The translations under genes and the position numbers were made by a program. Shown here in pieces: positions 51,393 through 60,998 of a DNA stretch of 64,000 nt. This DNA is from Haloarcula salina (lineage in GTDB: Archaea > Halobacteriota > Halobacteria > Halobacteriales > Haloarculaceae): NCBI RefSeq assembly GCF_010119195.1, contig NZ_WRXL01000002.1:124001-188000 (forward strand), written 5' to 3'. Below the pieces are notes generated by a model. That model worked only from the letters and a program-made list of their open reading frames with translations, was not told the DNA's origin and did no database searches. Every line of letters starts with the position of its first letter. Position 1 is the first letter of the stretch.

Positions 51393-51431
51393 GCGGGGAC
51401 CGCGGCGGCCGCCGCGGGACGGTCGTCCGCC

Positions 51432-53018
51432 TCACTCAAGGTCGCCGTCGAGCGCCGCCGCCACGCGGCCCGCGAACGCCGCCGACTCGGCGAGAGCGCT
51501 CGCGGCCTCGATGTCATCGTGGACCGGCCGGTCCTCGGTCAGCGGCGGGACGACCTCGCGGACGGCGTCGTAGGCCGCCGCCGACCCGACGCCGAGGGCG
51601 AGGCCGTCGTCGACGAACTCGGCCGCCTGCGCCCCGCAGCAGAGTTCGACGCCGAGGACGGACGCGACGTTTCGGACCGCGCGCCGGGCGAACAGGGCCG
51701 ACTGCGCGCTCATGCTGACGTGGTCCTCCTGATTGCCGCTGACGGGCGTGTTGTCCATCGAGGGGCGGCCGAGCGACCGGCACTCGTTGACCAGCGCCGC
51801 GGCGGTGTACTGGGCGATCATGTAGCCCGAGCGGACGCCGCTGTCGGCCGTGAGAAACGGCGGGAGGTGGGACTCCTGGAGGTTCGGATTGAGCAGCCTG
51901 TCGACGCGGCGCTCCGAGATGGCGGCGAGTTCGGTGAGCGCGCTCACGAGGTAGTCGAGGCGGAGCGCGAGCGGCGCGCCGTGGAAGTTTCCGCCCGAGA
52001 GCACGGCCGCGCTGTCGGTCCCCGAGGCCCGGTCGTCGACTCGATCGCGGGCGAACACCAGCGGATTGTCAGTCGCGCTGTTGAGTTCGACTTCGACGGC
52101 CTCGCGGAGGTGCGAGACGGCGTCACGGACCGCGCCGTGGACCTGCGGGAGACAGCGGAAGGAGTAGGCGTCCTGCACGCGGTCGCAGTTCCGGTGGGAC
52201 TCGACCACGTCGGAGTCGGCGGTGAGGCGGCGGACGTTCCGCGCGCTCGCGGCCTGGCCCGCGTGGGGCCGCACGGCGCTGACGGCCTCGTGGGACGGGA
52301 CCGTCGAGGCCAGCGTCACCTCCGTCGAGAGCGCGCCGGCCACGTCGGCGGCGCTCACCAGCCGCTCGGCGTCAACGAGGGCGAGCGCGGCCAGGCCGAC
52401 CGTCACCTGCGTCCCGTTGACGAGCGCCAGTCCCTCCTTGGCCCGCAGGGTCACCGGCTCCAGTCCGGCGGCCGCGAGCGCGTCAGCGCCGTCGAGTCGC
52501 TCGCCGTCGACGTCTGCCTCGCCCTCCCCGATGCAGACCAGCGAGAGGTGGGCGAGGGGCGCGAGGTCGCCGCTCGCGCCGAGGCTGCCCCGCGAGGGGA
52601 CGACGGGCGTGACGCCAGCGTTCAGCATCGCCACCAGCAGGTCCACCACCGCCTCGCGGACGCCGGAGTAGCCCTTCGCGAGCGTGTTCGCGCGGGCCAC
52701 CGTCGCCGCGCGGACCTCCTCGCGAGTGAGTTCGCGGCCGACGCCGGCGGCGTGGCTCCGCAGGAGGTTCGCTTGGAGGGCTTCGAGTTCGTCGGCCGGG
52801 ATTCGCTCGTCCACGAGGTCGCCGAAGCCGGTGTTGACGCCGTACACCGCCTCGCCGCTCCCCAGGACGCTCTCGACGCGCTCGCGGGACGCCCGGATCT
52901 CCTCGCGGGCCGCGTCGGCGATCGCGACGGTCGCGTCGTCCCGCGCGACGGCGACCACGTCGGCGGGGGAGAGCGATTCCCCGTCGAGGACGACCTCGGC
53001 CGTGGTGTCGTCTGGCAT
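51432..53018 (-). CDS. hutH: Histidine ammonia-lyase HutH
   Basis: The product is 528 aa. It converts histidine to urocanate and ammonia. The ASG triplet that forms the MIO cofactor lies in GSLGASGDLAPLAHL (about residues 142-156), and the family signatures GVNTGFGDL and MDNTPVSGNQEDHVSMS are intact. It is the fourth gene of hutUGIH; the start may be GTG 53027, directly on the hutI stop, or ATG 53018 used here. Confidence 0.96.
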   Translation of the reverse strand: MPDDTTAEVVLDGESLSPADVVAVARDDATVAIADAAREEIRASRERVESVLGSGEAVYGVNTGFGDLVDERIPADELEALQANLLRSHAAGVGRELTREEVRAATVARANTLAKGYSGVREAVVDLLVAMLNAGVTPVVPSRGSLGASGDLAPLAHLSLVCIGEGEADVDGERLDGADALAAAGLEPVTLRAKEGLALVNGTQVTVGLAALALVDAERLVSAADVAGALSTEVTLASTVPSHEAVSAVRPHAGQAASARNVRRLTADSDVVESHRNCDRVQDAYSFRCLPQVHGAVRDAVSHLREAVEVELNSATDNPLVFARDRVDDRASGTDSAAVLSGGNFHGAPLALRLDYLVSALTELAAISERRVDRLLNPNLQESHLPPFLTADSGVRSGYMIAQYTAAALVNECRSLGRPSMDNTPVSGNQEDHVSMSAQSALFARRAVRNVASVLGVELCCGAQAAEFVDDGLALGVGSAAAYDAVREVVPPLTEDRPVHDDIEAASALAESAAFAGRVAAALDGDLE

Positions 53019-53026
53019 GCTACCCA

Positions 53027-54286
53027 CTACGGCCCCGAGGACTGATACGTTGGGGTACCGCTCTCTGCGACGACCGCGCCGCCCTTGAGGACGGTGTCGA
53101 CGACGTTCGTCCCGTACTGGTAGGGGACGTGGACGTGCGTCGGCGCGTCGAGCACGAGCGCGTCGCCCGGCGCGCCCGCGCGGAGCGTTCCGAGACCGTC
53201 GGTGCGGTCGAGCGCGAGCGCGGCGTTGCGCGTCCCGGCGATCAGCGCCTCGGCCGGCGTCAGCCCCATCTCGACGCAGGACAGCGACAGCGCGAACCCC
53301 ACGCTGTGGCTGTGGCAGTTCGGATTGAAGTCCGTCGCGACGGCCGCGGGCGCACCGGCGTCGAGGAACGCCTCGGCGTCGGCGTACTCGGCTCCGAGGC
53401 CGAACGCCGTCCCGGGCAGGAGAACGGGCGTCACGCCCGCCTCGACCAGCGCCGCGATGTCGTCGTCAGTGGCGTGCAGGAGGTGGTCGGCGCTCGCGGC
53501 CCCGAGTTCGGCCGCCAACTGGGTCCCGCCGAGATGCGCCAGTTCCTCGGCGTGGACCTTCGGCGTCAGCCCGGCCTCCCGCCCCGCGTCGAGGACGCGG
53601 CGGGACTGCGCGACGGAGAAGACGCCCTCCTCGCAGAACACGTCGCAGAACTCGGCGATCCCCTGCGATTCGACGGCCGGTATCTGCTCGTCGACGACCT
53701 CGTCGACGTACTCGTCGGCGTCGCGGCCCTCCGGCACGGCGTGTGCGCCCATGAAGGTCGGCACCACGTCGACCGGGTGGGCGTCGTCCGCGCGCTCGGC
53801 GACCCGCAGCATCCGAAGCTCCGTCTCGGTGTCGAGGCCGTAGCCAGACTTCACCTCCACCGTCGTCGTCCCGTGGGCGAGCATCGTATCGAGATGGCCG
53901 AGGAGGTTCGAGAGGAGCGTCTCGTCGTCGGCCTCCCTGACGGCGCGGACCGTCCGGAGGATGCCCCCGCCCTCGGCGAGGATGTCCTGGTAGGACTTCC
54001 CGCGCAGTTTCGCGGCGAACTCGTCGGAGCGGTCCCCGGCGAACAGCGCGTGGGTGTGCGGGTCGACGAATCCCGGCAGGACGGCCCGCCCGCTCGCGTC
54101 GACGGCGGTGGCGGCGTTCTCCGGCGGGTACTCCCGCGTCACCTCCTCGGTCGGCCCGACGGCGGCCACCGACCCGTCGACCACGGCGAGCGCGCCGTCC
54201 GAGACGGTTTCGAGGCCGCGGCCGCGCTCGTCCGGGCCGACCACGAGTTCGTTCGCGCCGTGGACCACGGCGTCGAGGCCGGTCAT
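53027..54286 (-). CDS. hutI: Imidazolonepropionase HutI
   Basis: The product is 419 aa, the amidohydrolase that opens imidazolonepropionate to formiminoglutamate. The metal motif HTH is in [17 protein letters not shown] (about residues 66-82); further ligands are in [10 protein letters not shown], the DHLLHA turn and [10 protein letters not shown]. The ATG at 54286 overlaps the hutG stop (ATGA); the longer frame is not supported. Third gene of the hut operon. Confidence 0.96.
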   Translation of the reverse strand: MTGLDAVVHGANELVVGPDERGRGLETVSDGALAVVDGSVAAVGPTEEVTREYPPENAATAVDASGRAVLPGFVDPHTHALFAGDRSDEFAAKLRGKSYQDILAEGGGILRTVRAVREADDETLLSNLLGHLDTMLAHGTTTVEVKSGYGLDTETELRMLRVAERADDAHPVDVVPTFMGAHAVPEGRDADEYVDEVVDEQIPAVESQGIAEFCDVFCEEGVFSVAQSRRVLDAGREAGLTPKVHAEELAHLGGTQLAAELGAASADHLLHATDDDIAALVEAGVTPVLLPGTAFGLGAEYADAEAFLDAGAPAAVATDFNPNCHSHSVGFALSLSCVEMGLTPAEALIAGTRNAALALDRTDGLGTLRAGAPGDALVLDAPTHVHVPYQYGTNVVDTVLKGGAVVAESGTPTYQSSGP

Positions 54287-55206
54287 CGGGCCGCCCCCAG
54301 TCCGGAGAGGAAGTGCGCGACGGCGCGGGCACCGACGCGGGCCGTCCGGGTCCCGTCGTCCAGCGGCGGCGCGCACTCGACGACCTCGAAGCCCGCCACG
54401 CGGGGGTCGCCGGCCACGCGGCCGAGCATCCGAAACAGCTCTCGAGTCGTGAGGCCGCCGGGTGTCGGCGCGCTCACGCCGGGCGCGGCCGCCGCCTCCA
54501 GCACGTCGAGGTCGAGGCTGACGTAGACGGCGTCCACGTCGCCCAGCGCGGCCAGCGCCTCGTCGACCGCGCCGAGCGGGTCACCGCCCACGGCGTCTGG
54601 CGGCAGGACGCGCCCGCCCTGCTCGGCGAGGTAGTCGTGGTACGCCGTCGAGGTCTCGAAGTGGCGCGCGCCGACGACGGCCAGCGTGTCGAGGCCGGCG
54701 CGGTGGAGCTGTCGGTACGGCGTCCCGCTGGTCGGGGCGTCCCGGACCGCCCGGCAGTCGAGGTGCGCGTCGAAGCTGATCGCCCCCACGGTCGAGTGCG
54801 TCAACAGGGGCGCGGCGTTGGGGACCGTCAGGGAGTTGTCGCCGCCGAGGAACACGGGCACGGTGTTCGTCGCGTGGATATCGGTGGTCACCGATCGGAC
54901 GGCGTTCTGGACGCGCTCGACGCCGCCGGGCGGAATCTCCACGTCGCCGAGGTCCGCGACGGAGTCGACCGCGCCGCGCTCGACGTGGTGGGTCTTCGTC
55001 CCGGCGAGTTCGCGGCGGATGGCCGCCGGCCCCTCTCGCGCACCCGGGCGACCGATGACGGCTCCGTCGTAGGGTTCGCCCACCAGCACGGCGTCGTACT
55101 CGCCGGCGCTGTCGAGGTCGGCCGCCTCGACCACGTCGCCGAACTGCTCGTCGTTCGGGTCGCTCGACGGCCCCTCCCACGGCGCGGGGTCGGTCAGTCC
55201 CGTCAT
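54283..55206 (-). CDS. hutG: Formimidoylglutamase HutG, variant metal ligand
   Basis: The product is 307 aa of the arginase/ureohydrolase family; it splits formiminoglutamate to glutamate and formamide. Motif 1, normally GGDHS, reads GGDNSLTVP; motif 2 SFDAHLDCR and motif 3 SLDLDVLE are recognisable. The first Mn ligand His is therefore Asn, and the third motif's usual second Asp cluster is partly changed (VLEAAAAPG). Context (overlap with hutU and hutI by ATGA) fixes the role. Active, perhaps with altered metal use. Confidence 0.92.
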   Translation of the reverse strand: MTGLTDPAPWEGPSSDPNDEQFGDVVEAADLDSAGEYDAVLVGEPYDGAVIGRPGAREGPAAIRRELAGTKTHHVERGAVDSVADLGDVEIPPGGVERVQNAVRSVTTDIHATNTVPVFLGGDNSLTVPNAAPLLTHSTVGAISFDAHLDCRAVRDAPTSGTPYRQLHRAGLDTLAVVGARHFETSTAYHDYLAEQGGRVLPPDAVGGDPLGAVDEALAALGDVDAVYVSLDLDVLEAAAAPGVSAPTPGGLTTRELFRMLGRVAGDPRVAGFEVVECAPPLDDGTRTARVGARAVAHFLSGLGAAR

Positions 55207-56957
55207 CGCTCGCGCTCGTCCTCGCGGTCGCGCATCGGGACGGCCACGCCGTGGGCGTCGGCCACGTCCTCGGCGACCTCGTAGCCGGCGTCGGCGTGGC
55301 GGATCACGCCCATGCCGGGGTCCGTGGTGAACACGCGCCGGGCCTTCTCGGCGGCGAGGTCGGACCCGTCGAGGACGACGTGGTTGTTGGTGTGCAGGGC
55401 GTTGCCGATGCCCACGCCGCCGCCGTCGTGGACGCTGACGATGTCCGCGCCGGCCGCGCAGTTCAGCAGGGCGTTCAGGATGGGCCAGTCCGCGACCGCG
55501 TCGGACCCGTCCTTCATCGCCTCCGTCTCGCGGTTCGGCGAGGCGACGCTCCCGGCGTCGAGGTGGTCGCGCGTGACGACGACGGGCGCGGAGATCTCGC
55601 CGTCGGCGACCAGTTCGTTGATGCGCAGGGCGAAGCGGGCGCGCTCGGTCAGGCCGTCCTCGGTCGCGTAGCCGAGCCAGCACACGCGCGAGGGGAGGCC
55701 CTGAAACGACACCCGCTCCTGTGCGAGGTCGATCCAGCGGTGCAGGTCGTCCTTTTCTGGGAACAACTCCTTGACGGCCTCGTCGGTCCGGTGGATGTCC
55801 GCGGGGTTTCCCGAGAGCGCGGCCCAGCGGAAGGGCCCCTTCCCCTCGCAGAACAGCGGGCGGATGTACGCCGGGACGAAGCCGGGGAAGTCGAAGGCCG
55901 CGTCGAGGTCGCGGTGGTCTTCGACCTGCCCCCGGATGTTGTTGCCGTACTCGAAGGCGATCGCGCCGCGCTCTTGCATCTCGAGGATGCCATCGACGTG
56001 GCGCTCCATCGTGTCGAGGCTCTCCTCGACGTAGGTCTCGGGGTCACGCTCGCGGAGGGCGTCGGCCTCCGCGACGGTGTGGCCCGACGGGTAGTAGCCC
56101 TCGAGTTCGTCGTGGGCGCTGGTCTGGTCGGTGACCACGTCCGGAACGAAGTCCCGTTCGAGCATCGCCTCCAGCATGTCGGCGGCGTTCGCGTGGACGC
56201 CGACGCTGTAGGGCTCGCCGTTGTCGGCGGCCTCGCGGGCGCGCTCGATGGCCTCGTCCAAGTCGTCGGTCTTCTCCTGGCAGTAGCCCGTCTCGATGCG
56301 GCGGTCGATGCGCTCCTCGTCGACCTCGGCGGCGATGCAGACGCCGTGGTTCATCGTCACCGCGAGCGGCTGTGCGCCGCCCATCCCGCCGAGGCCGCCG
56401 GTGACGACGATTTTCCCGCGCAGGCCGTCGTTGCCCGGGTAGTGCTCGCGCGCGAGGGCGGCCAGCGTCTCGTAGGTCCCCTGGATGATGCCCTGGGTGC
56501 CGATGTAGGCCCACGAGCCCGCGGTCATCTGGCCGTACATGATGAGGCCCTTCGCTTCGAGTTCGTGGAAGTGCTCCCAGGTGTCCCACTTCCCGACGAG
56601 GTTGGAGTTGGCGATGAGGACGCGGGGCGCTCGCTCGTGGGTCTCGAAGCGGCCGACCGGCTTGCCGCTCTGGACCAGCAGCGTCTCGGTGTCGCCGAGG
56701 TCCCGGAGTTCGTCCATGATCGCGTCGTAGGCGTCCCACGAGCGGGCCGCGCGGCCGGTACCGCCGTAGACGACGAGGTCCTCGGGCCGCTCGCCCACCT
56801 CGGGGTCGAGATTGTTGTTCAGCATCCGGAGGGCGGCCTCCTGTCGCCACCCCTCGCACTCGATGTCCGTCCCGGTGGGCGCGCCCCGGTACTCGCGCCA
56901 CTGCTCGGAGGGAGTGCCGATGCCGTTCGCGTCGTCGGGTGCTGACTGCTGTGCCAT
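55203..56957 (-). CDS. hutU: Urocanate hydratase HutU
   Basis: The product is 584 aa. It hydrates urocanate to imidazolonepropionate using tightly bound NAD. The NAD-binding glycine-rich [14 protein letters not shown] and the active-site region [14 protein letters not shown] are clear; the length is normal. First gene of the operon hutU-hutG-hutI-hutH; the next gene overlaps it by ATGA. A palindrome sits in its leader (56969-56992). ATG 56957 matches the family start. Confidence 0.96.
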   Translation of the reverse strand: MAQQSAPDDANGIGTPSEQWREYRGAPTGTDIECEGWRQEAALRMLNNNLDPEVGERPEDLVVYGGTGRAARSWDAYDAIMDELRDLGDTETLLVQSGKPVGRFETHERAPRVLIANSNLVGKWDTWEHFHELEAKGLIMYGQMTAGSWAYIGTQGIIQGTYETLAALAREHYPGNDGLRGKIVVTGGLGGMGGAQPLAVTMNHGVCIAAEVDEERIDRRIETGYCQEKTDDLDEAIERAREAADNGEPYSVGVHANAADMLEAMLERDFVPDVVTDQTSAHDELEGYYPSGHTVAEADALRERDPETYVEESLDTMERHVDGILEMQERGAIAFEYGNNIRGQVEDHRDLDAAFDFPGFVPAYIRPLFCEGKGPFRWAALSGNPADIHRTDEAVKELFPEKDDLHRWIDLAQERVSFQGLPSRVCWLGYATEDGLTERARFALRINELVADGEISAPVVVTRDHLDAGSVASPNRETEAMKDGSDAVADWPILNALLNCAAGADIVSVHDGGGVGIGNALHTNNHVVLDGSDLAAEKARRVFTTDPGMGVIRHADAGYEVAEDVADAHGVAVPMRDREDERER

Positions 56958-56968
56958 ACCACGACAAA

Positions 56969-56992
56969 GGGTCGCGAGCGTGATAGCGACCC
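56969..56992. promoter_or_regulatory. Inverted repeat in the hutU leader
   Basis: GGGTCGC-N10-GCGACCC lies 12-35 nt before the hutU ATG, at or just after the predicted transcription start of the operon (TATA near 57010-57020). This position suits an operator for repression. The divergent HTH_10 gene starting at 57039 is the natural candidate to bind it. Confidence 0.5.
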
Positions 56993-57009
56993 CGCACCGC
57001 TCGGAAGTG

Positions 57010-57020
57010 TTTTTAAATAT
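57010..57020. promoter_or_regulatory. Shared AT-rich promoter core between hutU and its regulator
   Basis: TTTTTAAATAT is the only AT-rich stretch in the 81-nt gap between the divergent genes. Read rightward it puts the start of transcription near the ATG at 57039; read leftward it gives a leader of about 30 nt for hutU. The two promoters must therefore overlap and may exclude each other. Confidence 0.5.
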
Positions 57021-57038
57021 CCCTGTGAAACGATAGCT

Positions 57039-57683
57039 ATGTACGAGGCGGTGTTCCGGGTGTACGGCGACGGAGCTTACGAGGCGGCGACGGACGGGAC
57101 CGGGACCGTCGTCGAGCTGTGGTGCAACGACCACAGCGACCTGCTGCACGTCAGCGGCCGCGACGCGGACGCCGTGCTCGCCGAGGTGCGCGAGACGGTC
57201 GGTATCGGCGAGCGCCTGGAGAAGGGCGACGAACAGGTGCTCGTCACCGAGGACTGCCTGAAATCCCACCTCGACAACAACGTCGAGCGCTACCTGGCGA
57301 GCGAGGGGTGTCTGCTCGTCCCGCCGCTGAAGTACGCGGAGGGCGGGAAGCTGGTCCGGGCGCTGGCGCTCAGCGCCGACTCGCTGTCGGGGGTGTACCG
57401 CTCGCTGGCCGCCGAGTTCGACGTGACGGTCGAGTCCAAGCGCGAGGTGCAGTCGGTGACGCCGGACGCCCCGCTGCTGACGGTCGGCGCGGTGCTCCCG
57501 GACCTCTCGCCGCGCCAGCGCGAGGTGTTCCTGGCGGCGTACGAGGACGGGTACTACGAACTGCCCCGCGAGACGACGACCGAGGCCGTCGCGGAGCGCG
57601 TGGGCGTGCAGCGCCGAACCGCGGAGGACCACCTGCGACGGGCGGAGAAGAAGCTGGCCGAGGCGCTGGTGGAGTACCTATAG
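57039..57683 (+). CDS. HTH_10 (bacterio-opsin-activator type) regulator, probable hut regulator
   Basis: The product is 214 aa. The C-terminal domain (about residues 160-212) has the HTH_10 pattern [20 protein letters not shown], then a [21 protein letters not shown] recognition helix. The N-terminal 150 residues are the associated sensor domain of this haloarchaeal family. It is divergent from hutUGIH with an 81-nt promoter region between, and convergent with the permease. Control of histidine use is inferred from position. Confidence 0.82.
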   Translation: MYEAVFRVYGDGAYEAATDGTGTVVELWCNDHSDLLHVSGRDADAVLAEVRETVGIGERLEKGDEQVLVTEDCLKSHLDNNVERYLASEGCLLVPPLKYAEGGKLVRALALSADSLSGVYRSLAAEFDVTVESKREVQSVTPDAPLLTVGAVLPDLSPRQREVFLAAYEDGYYELPRETTTEAVAERVGVQRRTAEDHLRRAEKKLAEALVEYL

Positions 57684-59099
57684 GAAGCCCAGCGCGGCCA
57701 GCGCGTGGGTGATGCCGGCGACGAGCGGGACGAGGATGACCGTCCGCATGACGAACAGCGCGACGAGGTCACGGAAGCGGATGGGGACGTCGCTGAACAT
57801 GTCCATCATCATCGGGCCGACGCTGGAGAAGAAGATGAGCTGGGAGACGGCGAGGACGCCGACGAAGAACTTCGCCTTCGTCGCCGTCTCGGTCACCAGC
57901 AGGACAGGGACGTACATCTCGGTGATGCCGACGATGGTCGCGGGCGCGACCACCTCGGCGTTCGGGATGCCGAGCGCCGCGATGATCGGCGTCAGCGGGC
58001 GACCGAGGATGTCGAACACCGGCGTGTGCGCCGACAGGAGCGTGGCCGCGAGGCCGACTGCGAGGATGGTACCGAGAATGAGACTCGTCAGCTTCAGCCC
58101 GTCGACGAAGCCGCGCTTCGCCGCCTGCGCGAACGTCTCGCCCTCCGCGGCCTTCCCGACGGCCTCGCTGATCGCGAGCCTGACGTAGTCCGTCGGCGAC
58201 CCGGAGAACGCGACCTCCGGGTCCGGCTCGGCGATGTACTCCTCCGGCATCGTCGAGATGGGCGGGAGACGGACGAGGATGGCCCCGGTGACGACGACAC
58301 AGAGGAAGTACGCGCCGAAGATCAGCGGGAACTGGGGCAGCATCTCCAGCGTGGCGGCGACGACGCCGACGAAGCCGATGGACACCGTCGAGAAGCACGT
58401 CGCGATGGTGAACACGTCGCGCTTGTGGTAGCCGCCCTGTTCGAAGACGTTCCGCGTCACGTAGAGGCCGACGCTGTAGGAGCCGACCCACGAGGCGAGG
58501 CTGTCGAGCGCAGCCCGGCCGGGCACCTTGAACAGCGGGCGCATGACGGGGCGGGCGAGCGTCCCGACGAACTCCAGGCCGCCGAGTTCGACGAAGATGG
58601 TGATGAAGACAGCGCCGATGGGGATGATGACGCCGACGCTGTAGACGAGCGTCCCCCACATCAGGCCGCCGGTGCCCGGCGTGTGGAGCCACTCGGGGCC
58701 GAGCTTGAGAAACATCACGGGCGCGAGCAGCAGGCCGGCGACCCGGAGCGCCCAGAAGACGCCCGAGGTCTCGAAGTACGACAGGTCGTAGCCCGCGACG
58801 TCCTCGTCGCCGACCATCGCCAGCGTCGTCAGTACCCCGCCCGCGGCGATGATCGCAAGCGAGTAGACGCCGACGGCGGTCGGGAACGTCTCGGTGACCG
58901 CGCTGACGACGATGTCGAACGGTACCGTGACCTCGCCCTGATAGGGCACGGGCAGGAGGAAGAACACGCCGCCGACGAGGAAGGCGACGAGGAACTTCAC
59001 CACCGGCCGCGCGTCGTACTCGTGGAGATCGATGTCGTCGATGTCTCTGGCGCTCGGTTCCGTGTCGACCGTGTACGTCCCGCCGGTTTCGGTAGACAT
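57678..59099 (-). CDS. YjiH-type permease, probable histidine transporter
   Basis: The 473-aa integral membrane protein has about ten hydrophobic helices, starting at ARPVVKFLVAFLVGGVFFLL (residues 31-50), with a cytosolic acidic N-terminus. Its nucleoside-permease-like gate repeats match the YjiH family. Location beside the hut regulator, which is convergent (stops overlap by 6 nt), makes histidine or urocanate uptake likely. Alternative substrate: nucleosides. ATG 59099 is used; a GTG two codons upstream is possible. Confidence 0.8.
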   Translation of the reverse strand: MSTETGGTYTVDTEPSARDIDDIDLHEYDARPVVKFLVAFLVGGVFFLLPVPYQGEVTVPFDIVVSAVTETFPTAVGVYSLAIIAAGGVLTTLAMVGDEDVAGYDLSYFETSGVFWALRVAGLLLAPVMFLKLGPEWLHTPGTGGLMWGTLVYSVGVIIPIGAVFITIFVELGGLEFVGTLARPVMRPLFKVPGRAALDSLASWVGSYSVGLYVTRNVFEQGGYHKRDVFTIATCFSTVSIGFVGVVAATLEMLPQFPLIFGAYFLCVVVTGAILVRLPPISTMPEEYIAEPDPEVAFSGSPTDYVRLAISEAVGKAAEGETFAQAAKRGFVDGLKLTSLILGTILAVGLAATLLSAHTPVFDILGRPLTPIIAALGIPNAEVVAPATIVGITEMYVPVLLVTETATKAKFFVGVLAVSQLIFFSSVGPMMMDMFSDVPIRFRDLVALFVMRTVILVPLVAGITHALAALGFL

Positions 59100-59155
59100 T
59101 ACCACACACTACCCCTGTTCGGCCGTTAGTCCTGAAACCACCGTGTGGGGGTGGG

Positions 59156-59162
59156 TTTATAC
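59156..59162 (+). promoter_or_regulatory. Probable TATA box of thi4
   Basis: TTTATAC stands about 85 nt before the thi4 ATG. The predicted leader of 55-60 nt includes GC-rich palindromic sequence (GGCCGGCCCGGCC) followed by the inverted repeat at 59217-59244. It is the only strong TATA match in the gap. Confidence 0.4.
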
Positions 59163-59216
59163 GTAATGGCGGCCGGCCCGGCCGCGCGAGCGACGCGCCG
59201 CATCAGAACGACTTTG

Positions 59217-59244
59217 TACCACCACAAAATATCACTAAGTGGTA
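59217..59244 (+). promoter_or_regulatory. Inverted repeat at the thi4 start codon
   Basis: TACCAC (59217-59222) and GTGGTA (59239-59244) form a 6-bp stem whose right arm overlaps the first base of the ATG at 59244. The AT-rich loop contains CACTAAGTG. This may be an operator for a thiamine-responsive repressor or a hairpin that hides the start codon. No TPP riboswitch consensus was found. Confidence 0.5.
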
Positions 59245-60176
59245 TGAGCGACTTCGACCAGTTCAGCGACGTTGGCGAGGCGGAAGTGACCCGCGCGATC
59301 GGCCAGGAGTGGACCGAGGAGTTCATGGACTTTTCCGACTCCGACGTCATCATCGTCGGGGGCGGTCCTTCGGGGCTGATGGCCGCGAAGGAACTCTCGG
59401 AGCGCGGCGTCCAGACGATGGTCGTCGAGAAGAACAACTACCTCGGCGGCGGGTTCTGGCTCGGCGGCTTCCTGATGAACAAGGTCACGGTGCGCGACCC
59501 GGCCCAGCAGGTCCTCTCCGAACTCGACGTGGACTACAAGCAGTCCAAGGACAGCGACGGCCTCTACGTCGCCAACGGCCCGGAGGCCTGTTCGGGCCTC
59601 ATCAAGGCCGCCTGCGACGCCGGCGCGAAGATGCAGAACATGACGGAGTTCACCGACATCGTCATCCGCGAGGACCACCGCGTCGGCGGCATCGTCATGA
59701 ACTGGACGCCGGTCCACGCGCTGCCCCGCGAGATCACCTGCGTCGACCCCATCGCCGTCGAGGCGGACCTCGTCATCGACGCGACGGGCCACGACGCGAT
59801 GGCCGTCAAGAAACTCGACGAGCGCGGCGTCCTGAACGCCCCGGGCATCGAGGACGCGAAGTCCAACTCCGGCATGGACCAGACGAGCGACGACACCTAC
59901 GGCGCGCCCGGCCACGACTCGCCCGGCCACGACTCGATGTGGGTCGGCGAGAGCGAGGACGCCGTCGTCGAGCACACCGGCCTCGCCCACGACGGCCTCG
60001 TCGTCACGGGCATGGCCACGGCGACGACGTACGGCCTCCCGCGCATGGGCCCGACGTTCGGCGCGATGCTCGTCTCCGGCAAGCGCGCCGCCCAGGTCGC
60101 GCTCGACGAACTGGAGGTCGACGCCGACCCCGTCGACATCACGAGCCGCGACGCCGCGACGCCCGCGGACGACTGA
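59244..60176 (+). CDS. thi4: Thiamine thiazole synthase Thi4
   Basis: The product is 310 aa. It makes the thiazole half of thiamine. The FAD/NAD-binding [13 protein letters not shown] lies at residues 39-51; ISC in [13 protein letters not shown] places Cys166 where the sulfur-donating active-site Cys is found in Cys-type (self-sacrificing) enzymes; methanogens have His instead. The Gly-rich [11 protein letters not shown] loop and the C-terminal [20 protein letters not shown] complete the family. ATG 59244; upstream inverted repeat suggests thiamine control. Confidence 0.93.
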   Translation: MSDFDQFSDVGEAEVTRAIGQEWTEEFMDFSDSDVIIVGGGPSGLMAAKELSERGVQTMVVEKNNYLGGGFWLGGFLMNKVTVRDPAQQVLSELDVDYKQSKDSDGLYVANGPEACSGLIKAACDAGAKMQNMTEFTDIVIREDHRVGGIVMNWTPVHALPREITCVDPIAVEADLVIDATGHDAMAVKKLDERGVLNAPGIEDAKSNSGMDQTSDDTYGAPGHDSPGHDSMWVGESEDAVVEHTGLAHDGLVVTGMATATTYGLPRMGPTFGAMLVSGKRAAQVALDELEVDADPVDITSRDAATPADD

Positions 60177-60184
60177 GCCCACAG

Positions 60185-60230
60185 CCGTCGCGCGACGGAC
60201 GGCCCGGTCGCGGCACGTCGCCGTGCCGCC
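60185..60230 (+). terminator. Hairpins downstream of thi4
   Basis: A perfect 14-nt palindrome (CCGTCGCGCGACGG, 60185-60198) is followed by CGGCAC-N6-GTGCCG (60211-60228) and then a T/A-rich stretch. This is the likely end of the thi4 transcript. Confidence 0.5.
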
Positions 60231-60348
60231 CTCTGGCAGTTTACATTTAGGCTATTTTCACCGCCAAGAATGAACATTCAGACACTAATATTGCACTAAC
60301 ACCAACAATTATGCTATAGCGGGTAGAAAGTGCGTGTAATTACCACCC

Positions 60349-60837
60349 ATGCCTGAGAAGATGCAGCGGACGGACGACGATCCCTTCGACGACGTCGAAG
60401 CCGGCACCGTCACGGTCCGCCTGTGGAGTCGTCGGCCGGTCTGTGGGCCGCGAACGACGGTCATCGATCGACTCACCGAACTCCGTGCCGCGGGCGTCCT
60501 CGACGACGTGGAGATCCAGACCTGGCCCGAGGAAATCGCCGTGTCGGAGCACAGCGTACACAGCGACGTTCTCGACACCGTCGAGCGCTACGAGACCTGG
60601 GCGAGCGAGCGGGGCCTGAGCCTCCGTCCGCCGTTCGAGACGCGCACGTCGTCGCTGCTCGTCGGCGGGAGCAAGGAGGTGCTCCGCACCCCGATGCTGG
60701 TCGCCGCCGCCTACGAGGGAGACGAACTGCTCGGCGTCTACCCCTGTACCGACGGTACCTCGGACTGGTCGATCACGGACTTCCTCGACGCGCTCGAAGG
60801 CGGTCTCACCGAACTGCCCCACGAATCCCCCGCCTGA
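60349..60837 (+). CDS. Conserved haloarchaeal HTH-like protein
   Basis: The product is 162 aa. It starts VTVRLWSRRPVCGPRTTVIDRLTEL, continues with a region about one-third along that reads TWPEEIAVSEHSVHSDVLDTVERYETW, and ends in GVYPCTDG plus an acidic helix. The pattern is a known haloarchaeal family with a proposed HTH fold; I recognise the family shape, not its function. It lies 172 nt after thi4 with its own AT-rich promoter region. Confidence 0.75.
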   Translation: MPEKMQRTDDDPFDDVEAGTVTVRLWSRRPVCGPRTTVIDRLTELRAAGVLDDVEIQTWPEEIAVSEHSVHSDVLDTVERYETWASERGLSLRPPFETRTSSLLVGGSKEVLRTPMLVAAAYEGDELLGVYPCTDGTSDWSITDFLDALEGGLTELPHESPA

Positions 60838-60998
60838 CGCCGCTGGCCTTCCGACGCCCGGATCCGTGCGGTCGTCACACTCGCCTGTCGCCGCCTCGCC
60901 GTCATCCCAGACCAGGGGATGCCACTGCGCCAGTCTCTGCCGGGACAGAAACGCGGGAGCGAAAACGGTATCACTCAGCGATACCACCGGCCGATACG

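Noticed and set aside
55251-56945. Long plus-strand ORF opposite hutU
   Set aside because: An antisense mirror of a real gene; composition is typical of complementary frames in GC-rich DNA and no motif occurs.
59100-59243. TPP riboswitch upstream of thi4
   Set aside because: The leader lacks the conserved thi-box core; only a short palindrome at the start codon is seen.
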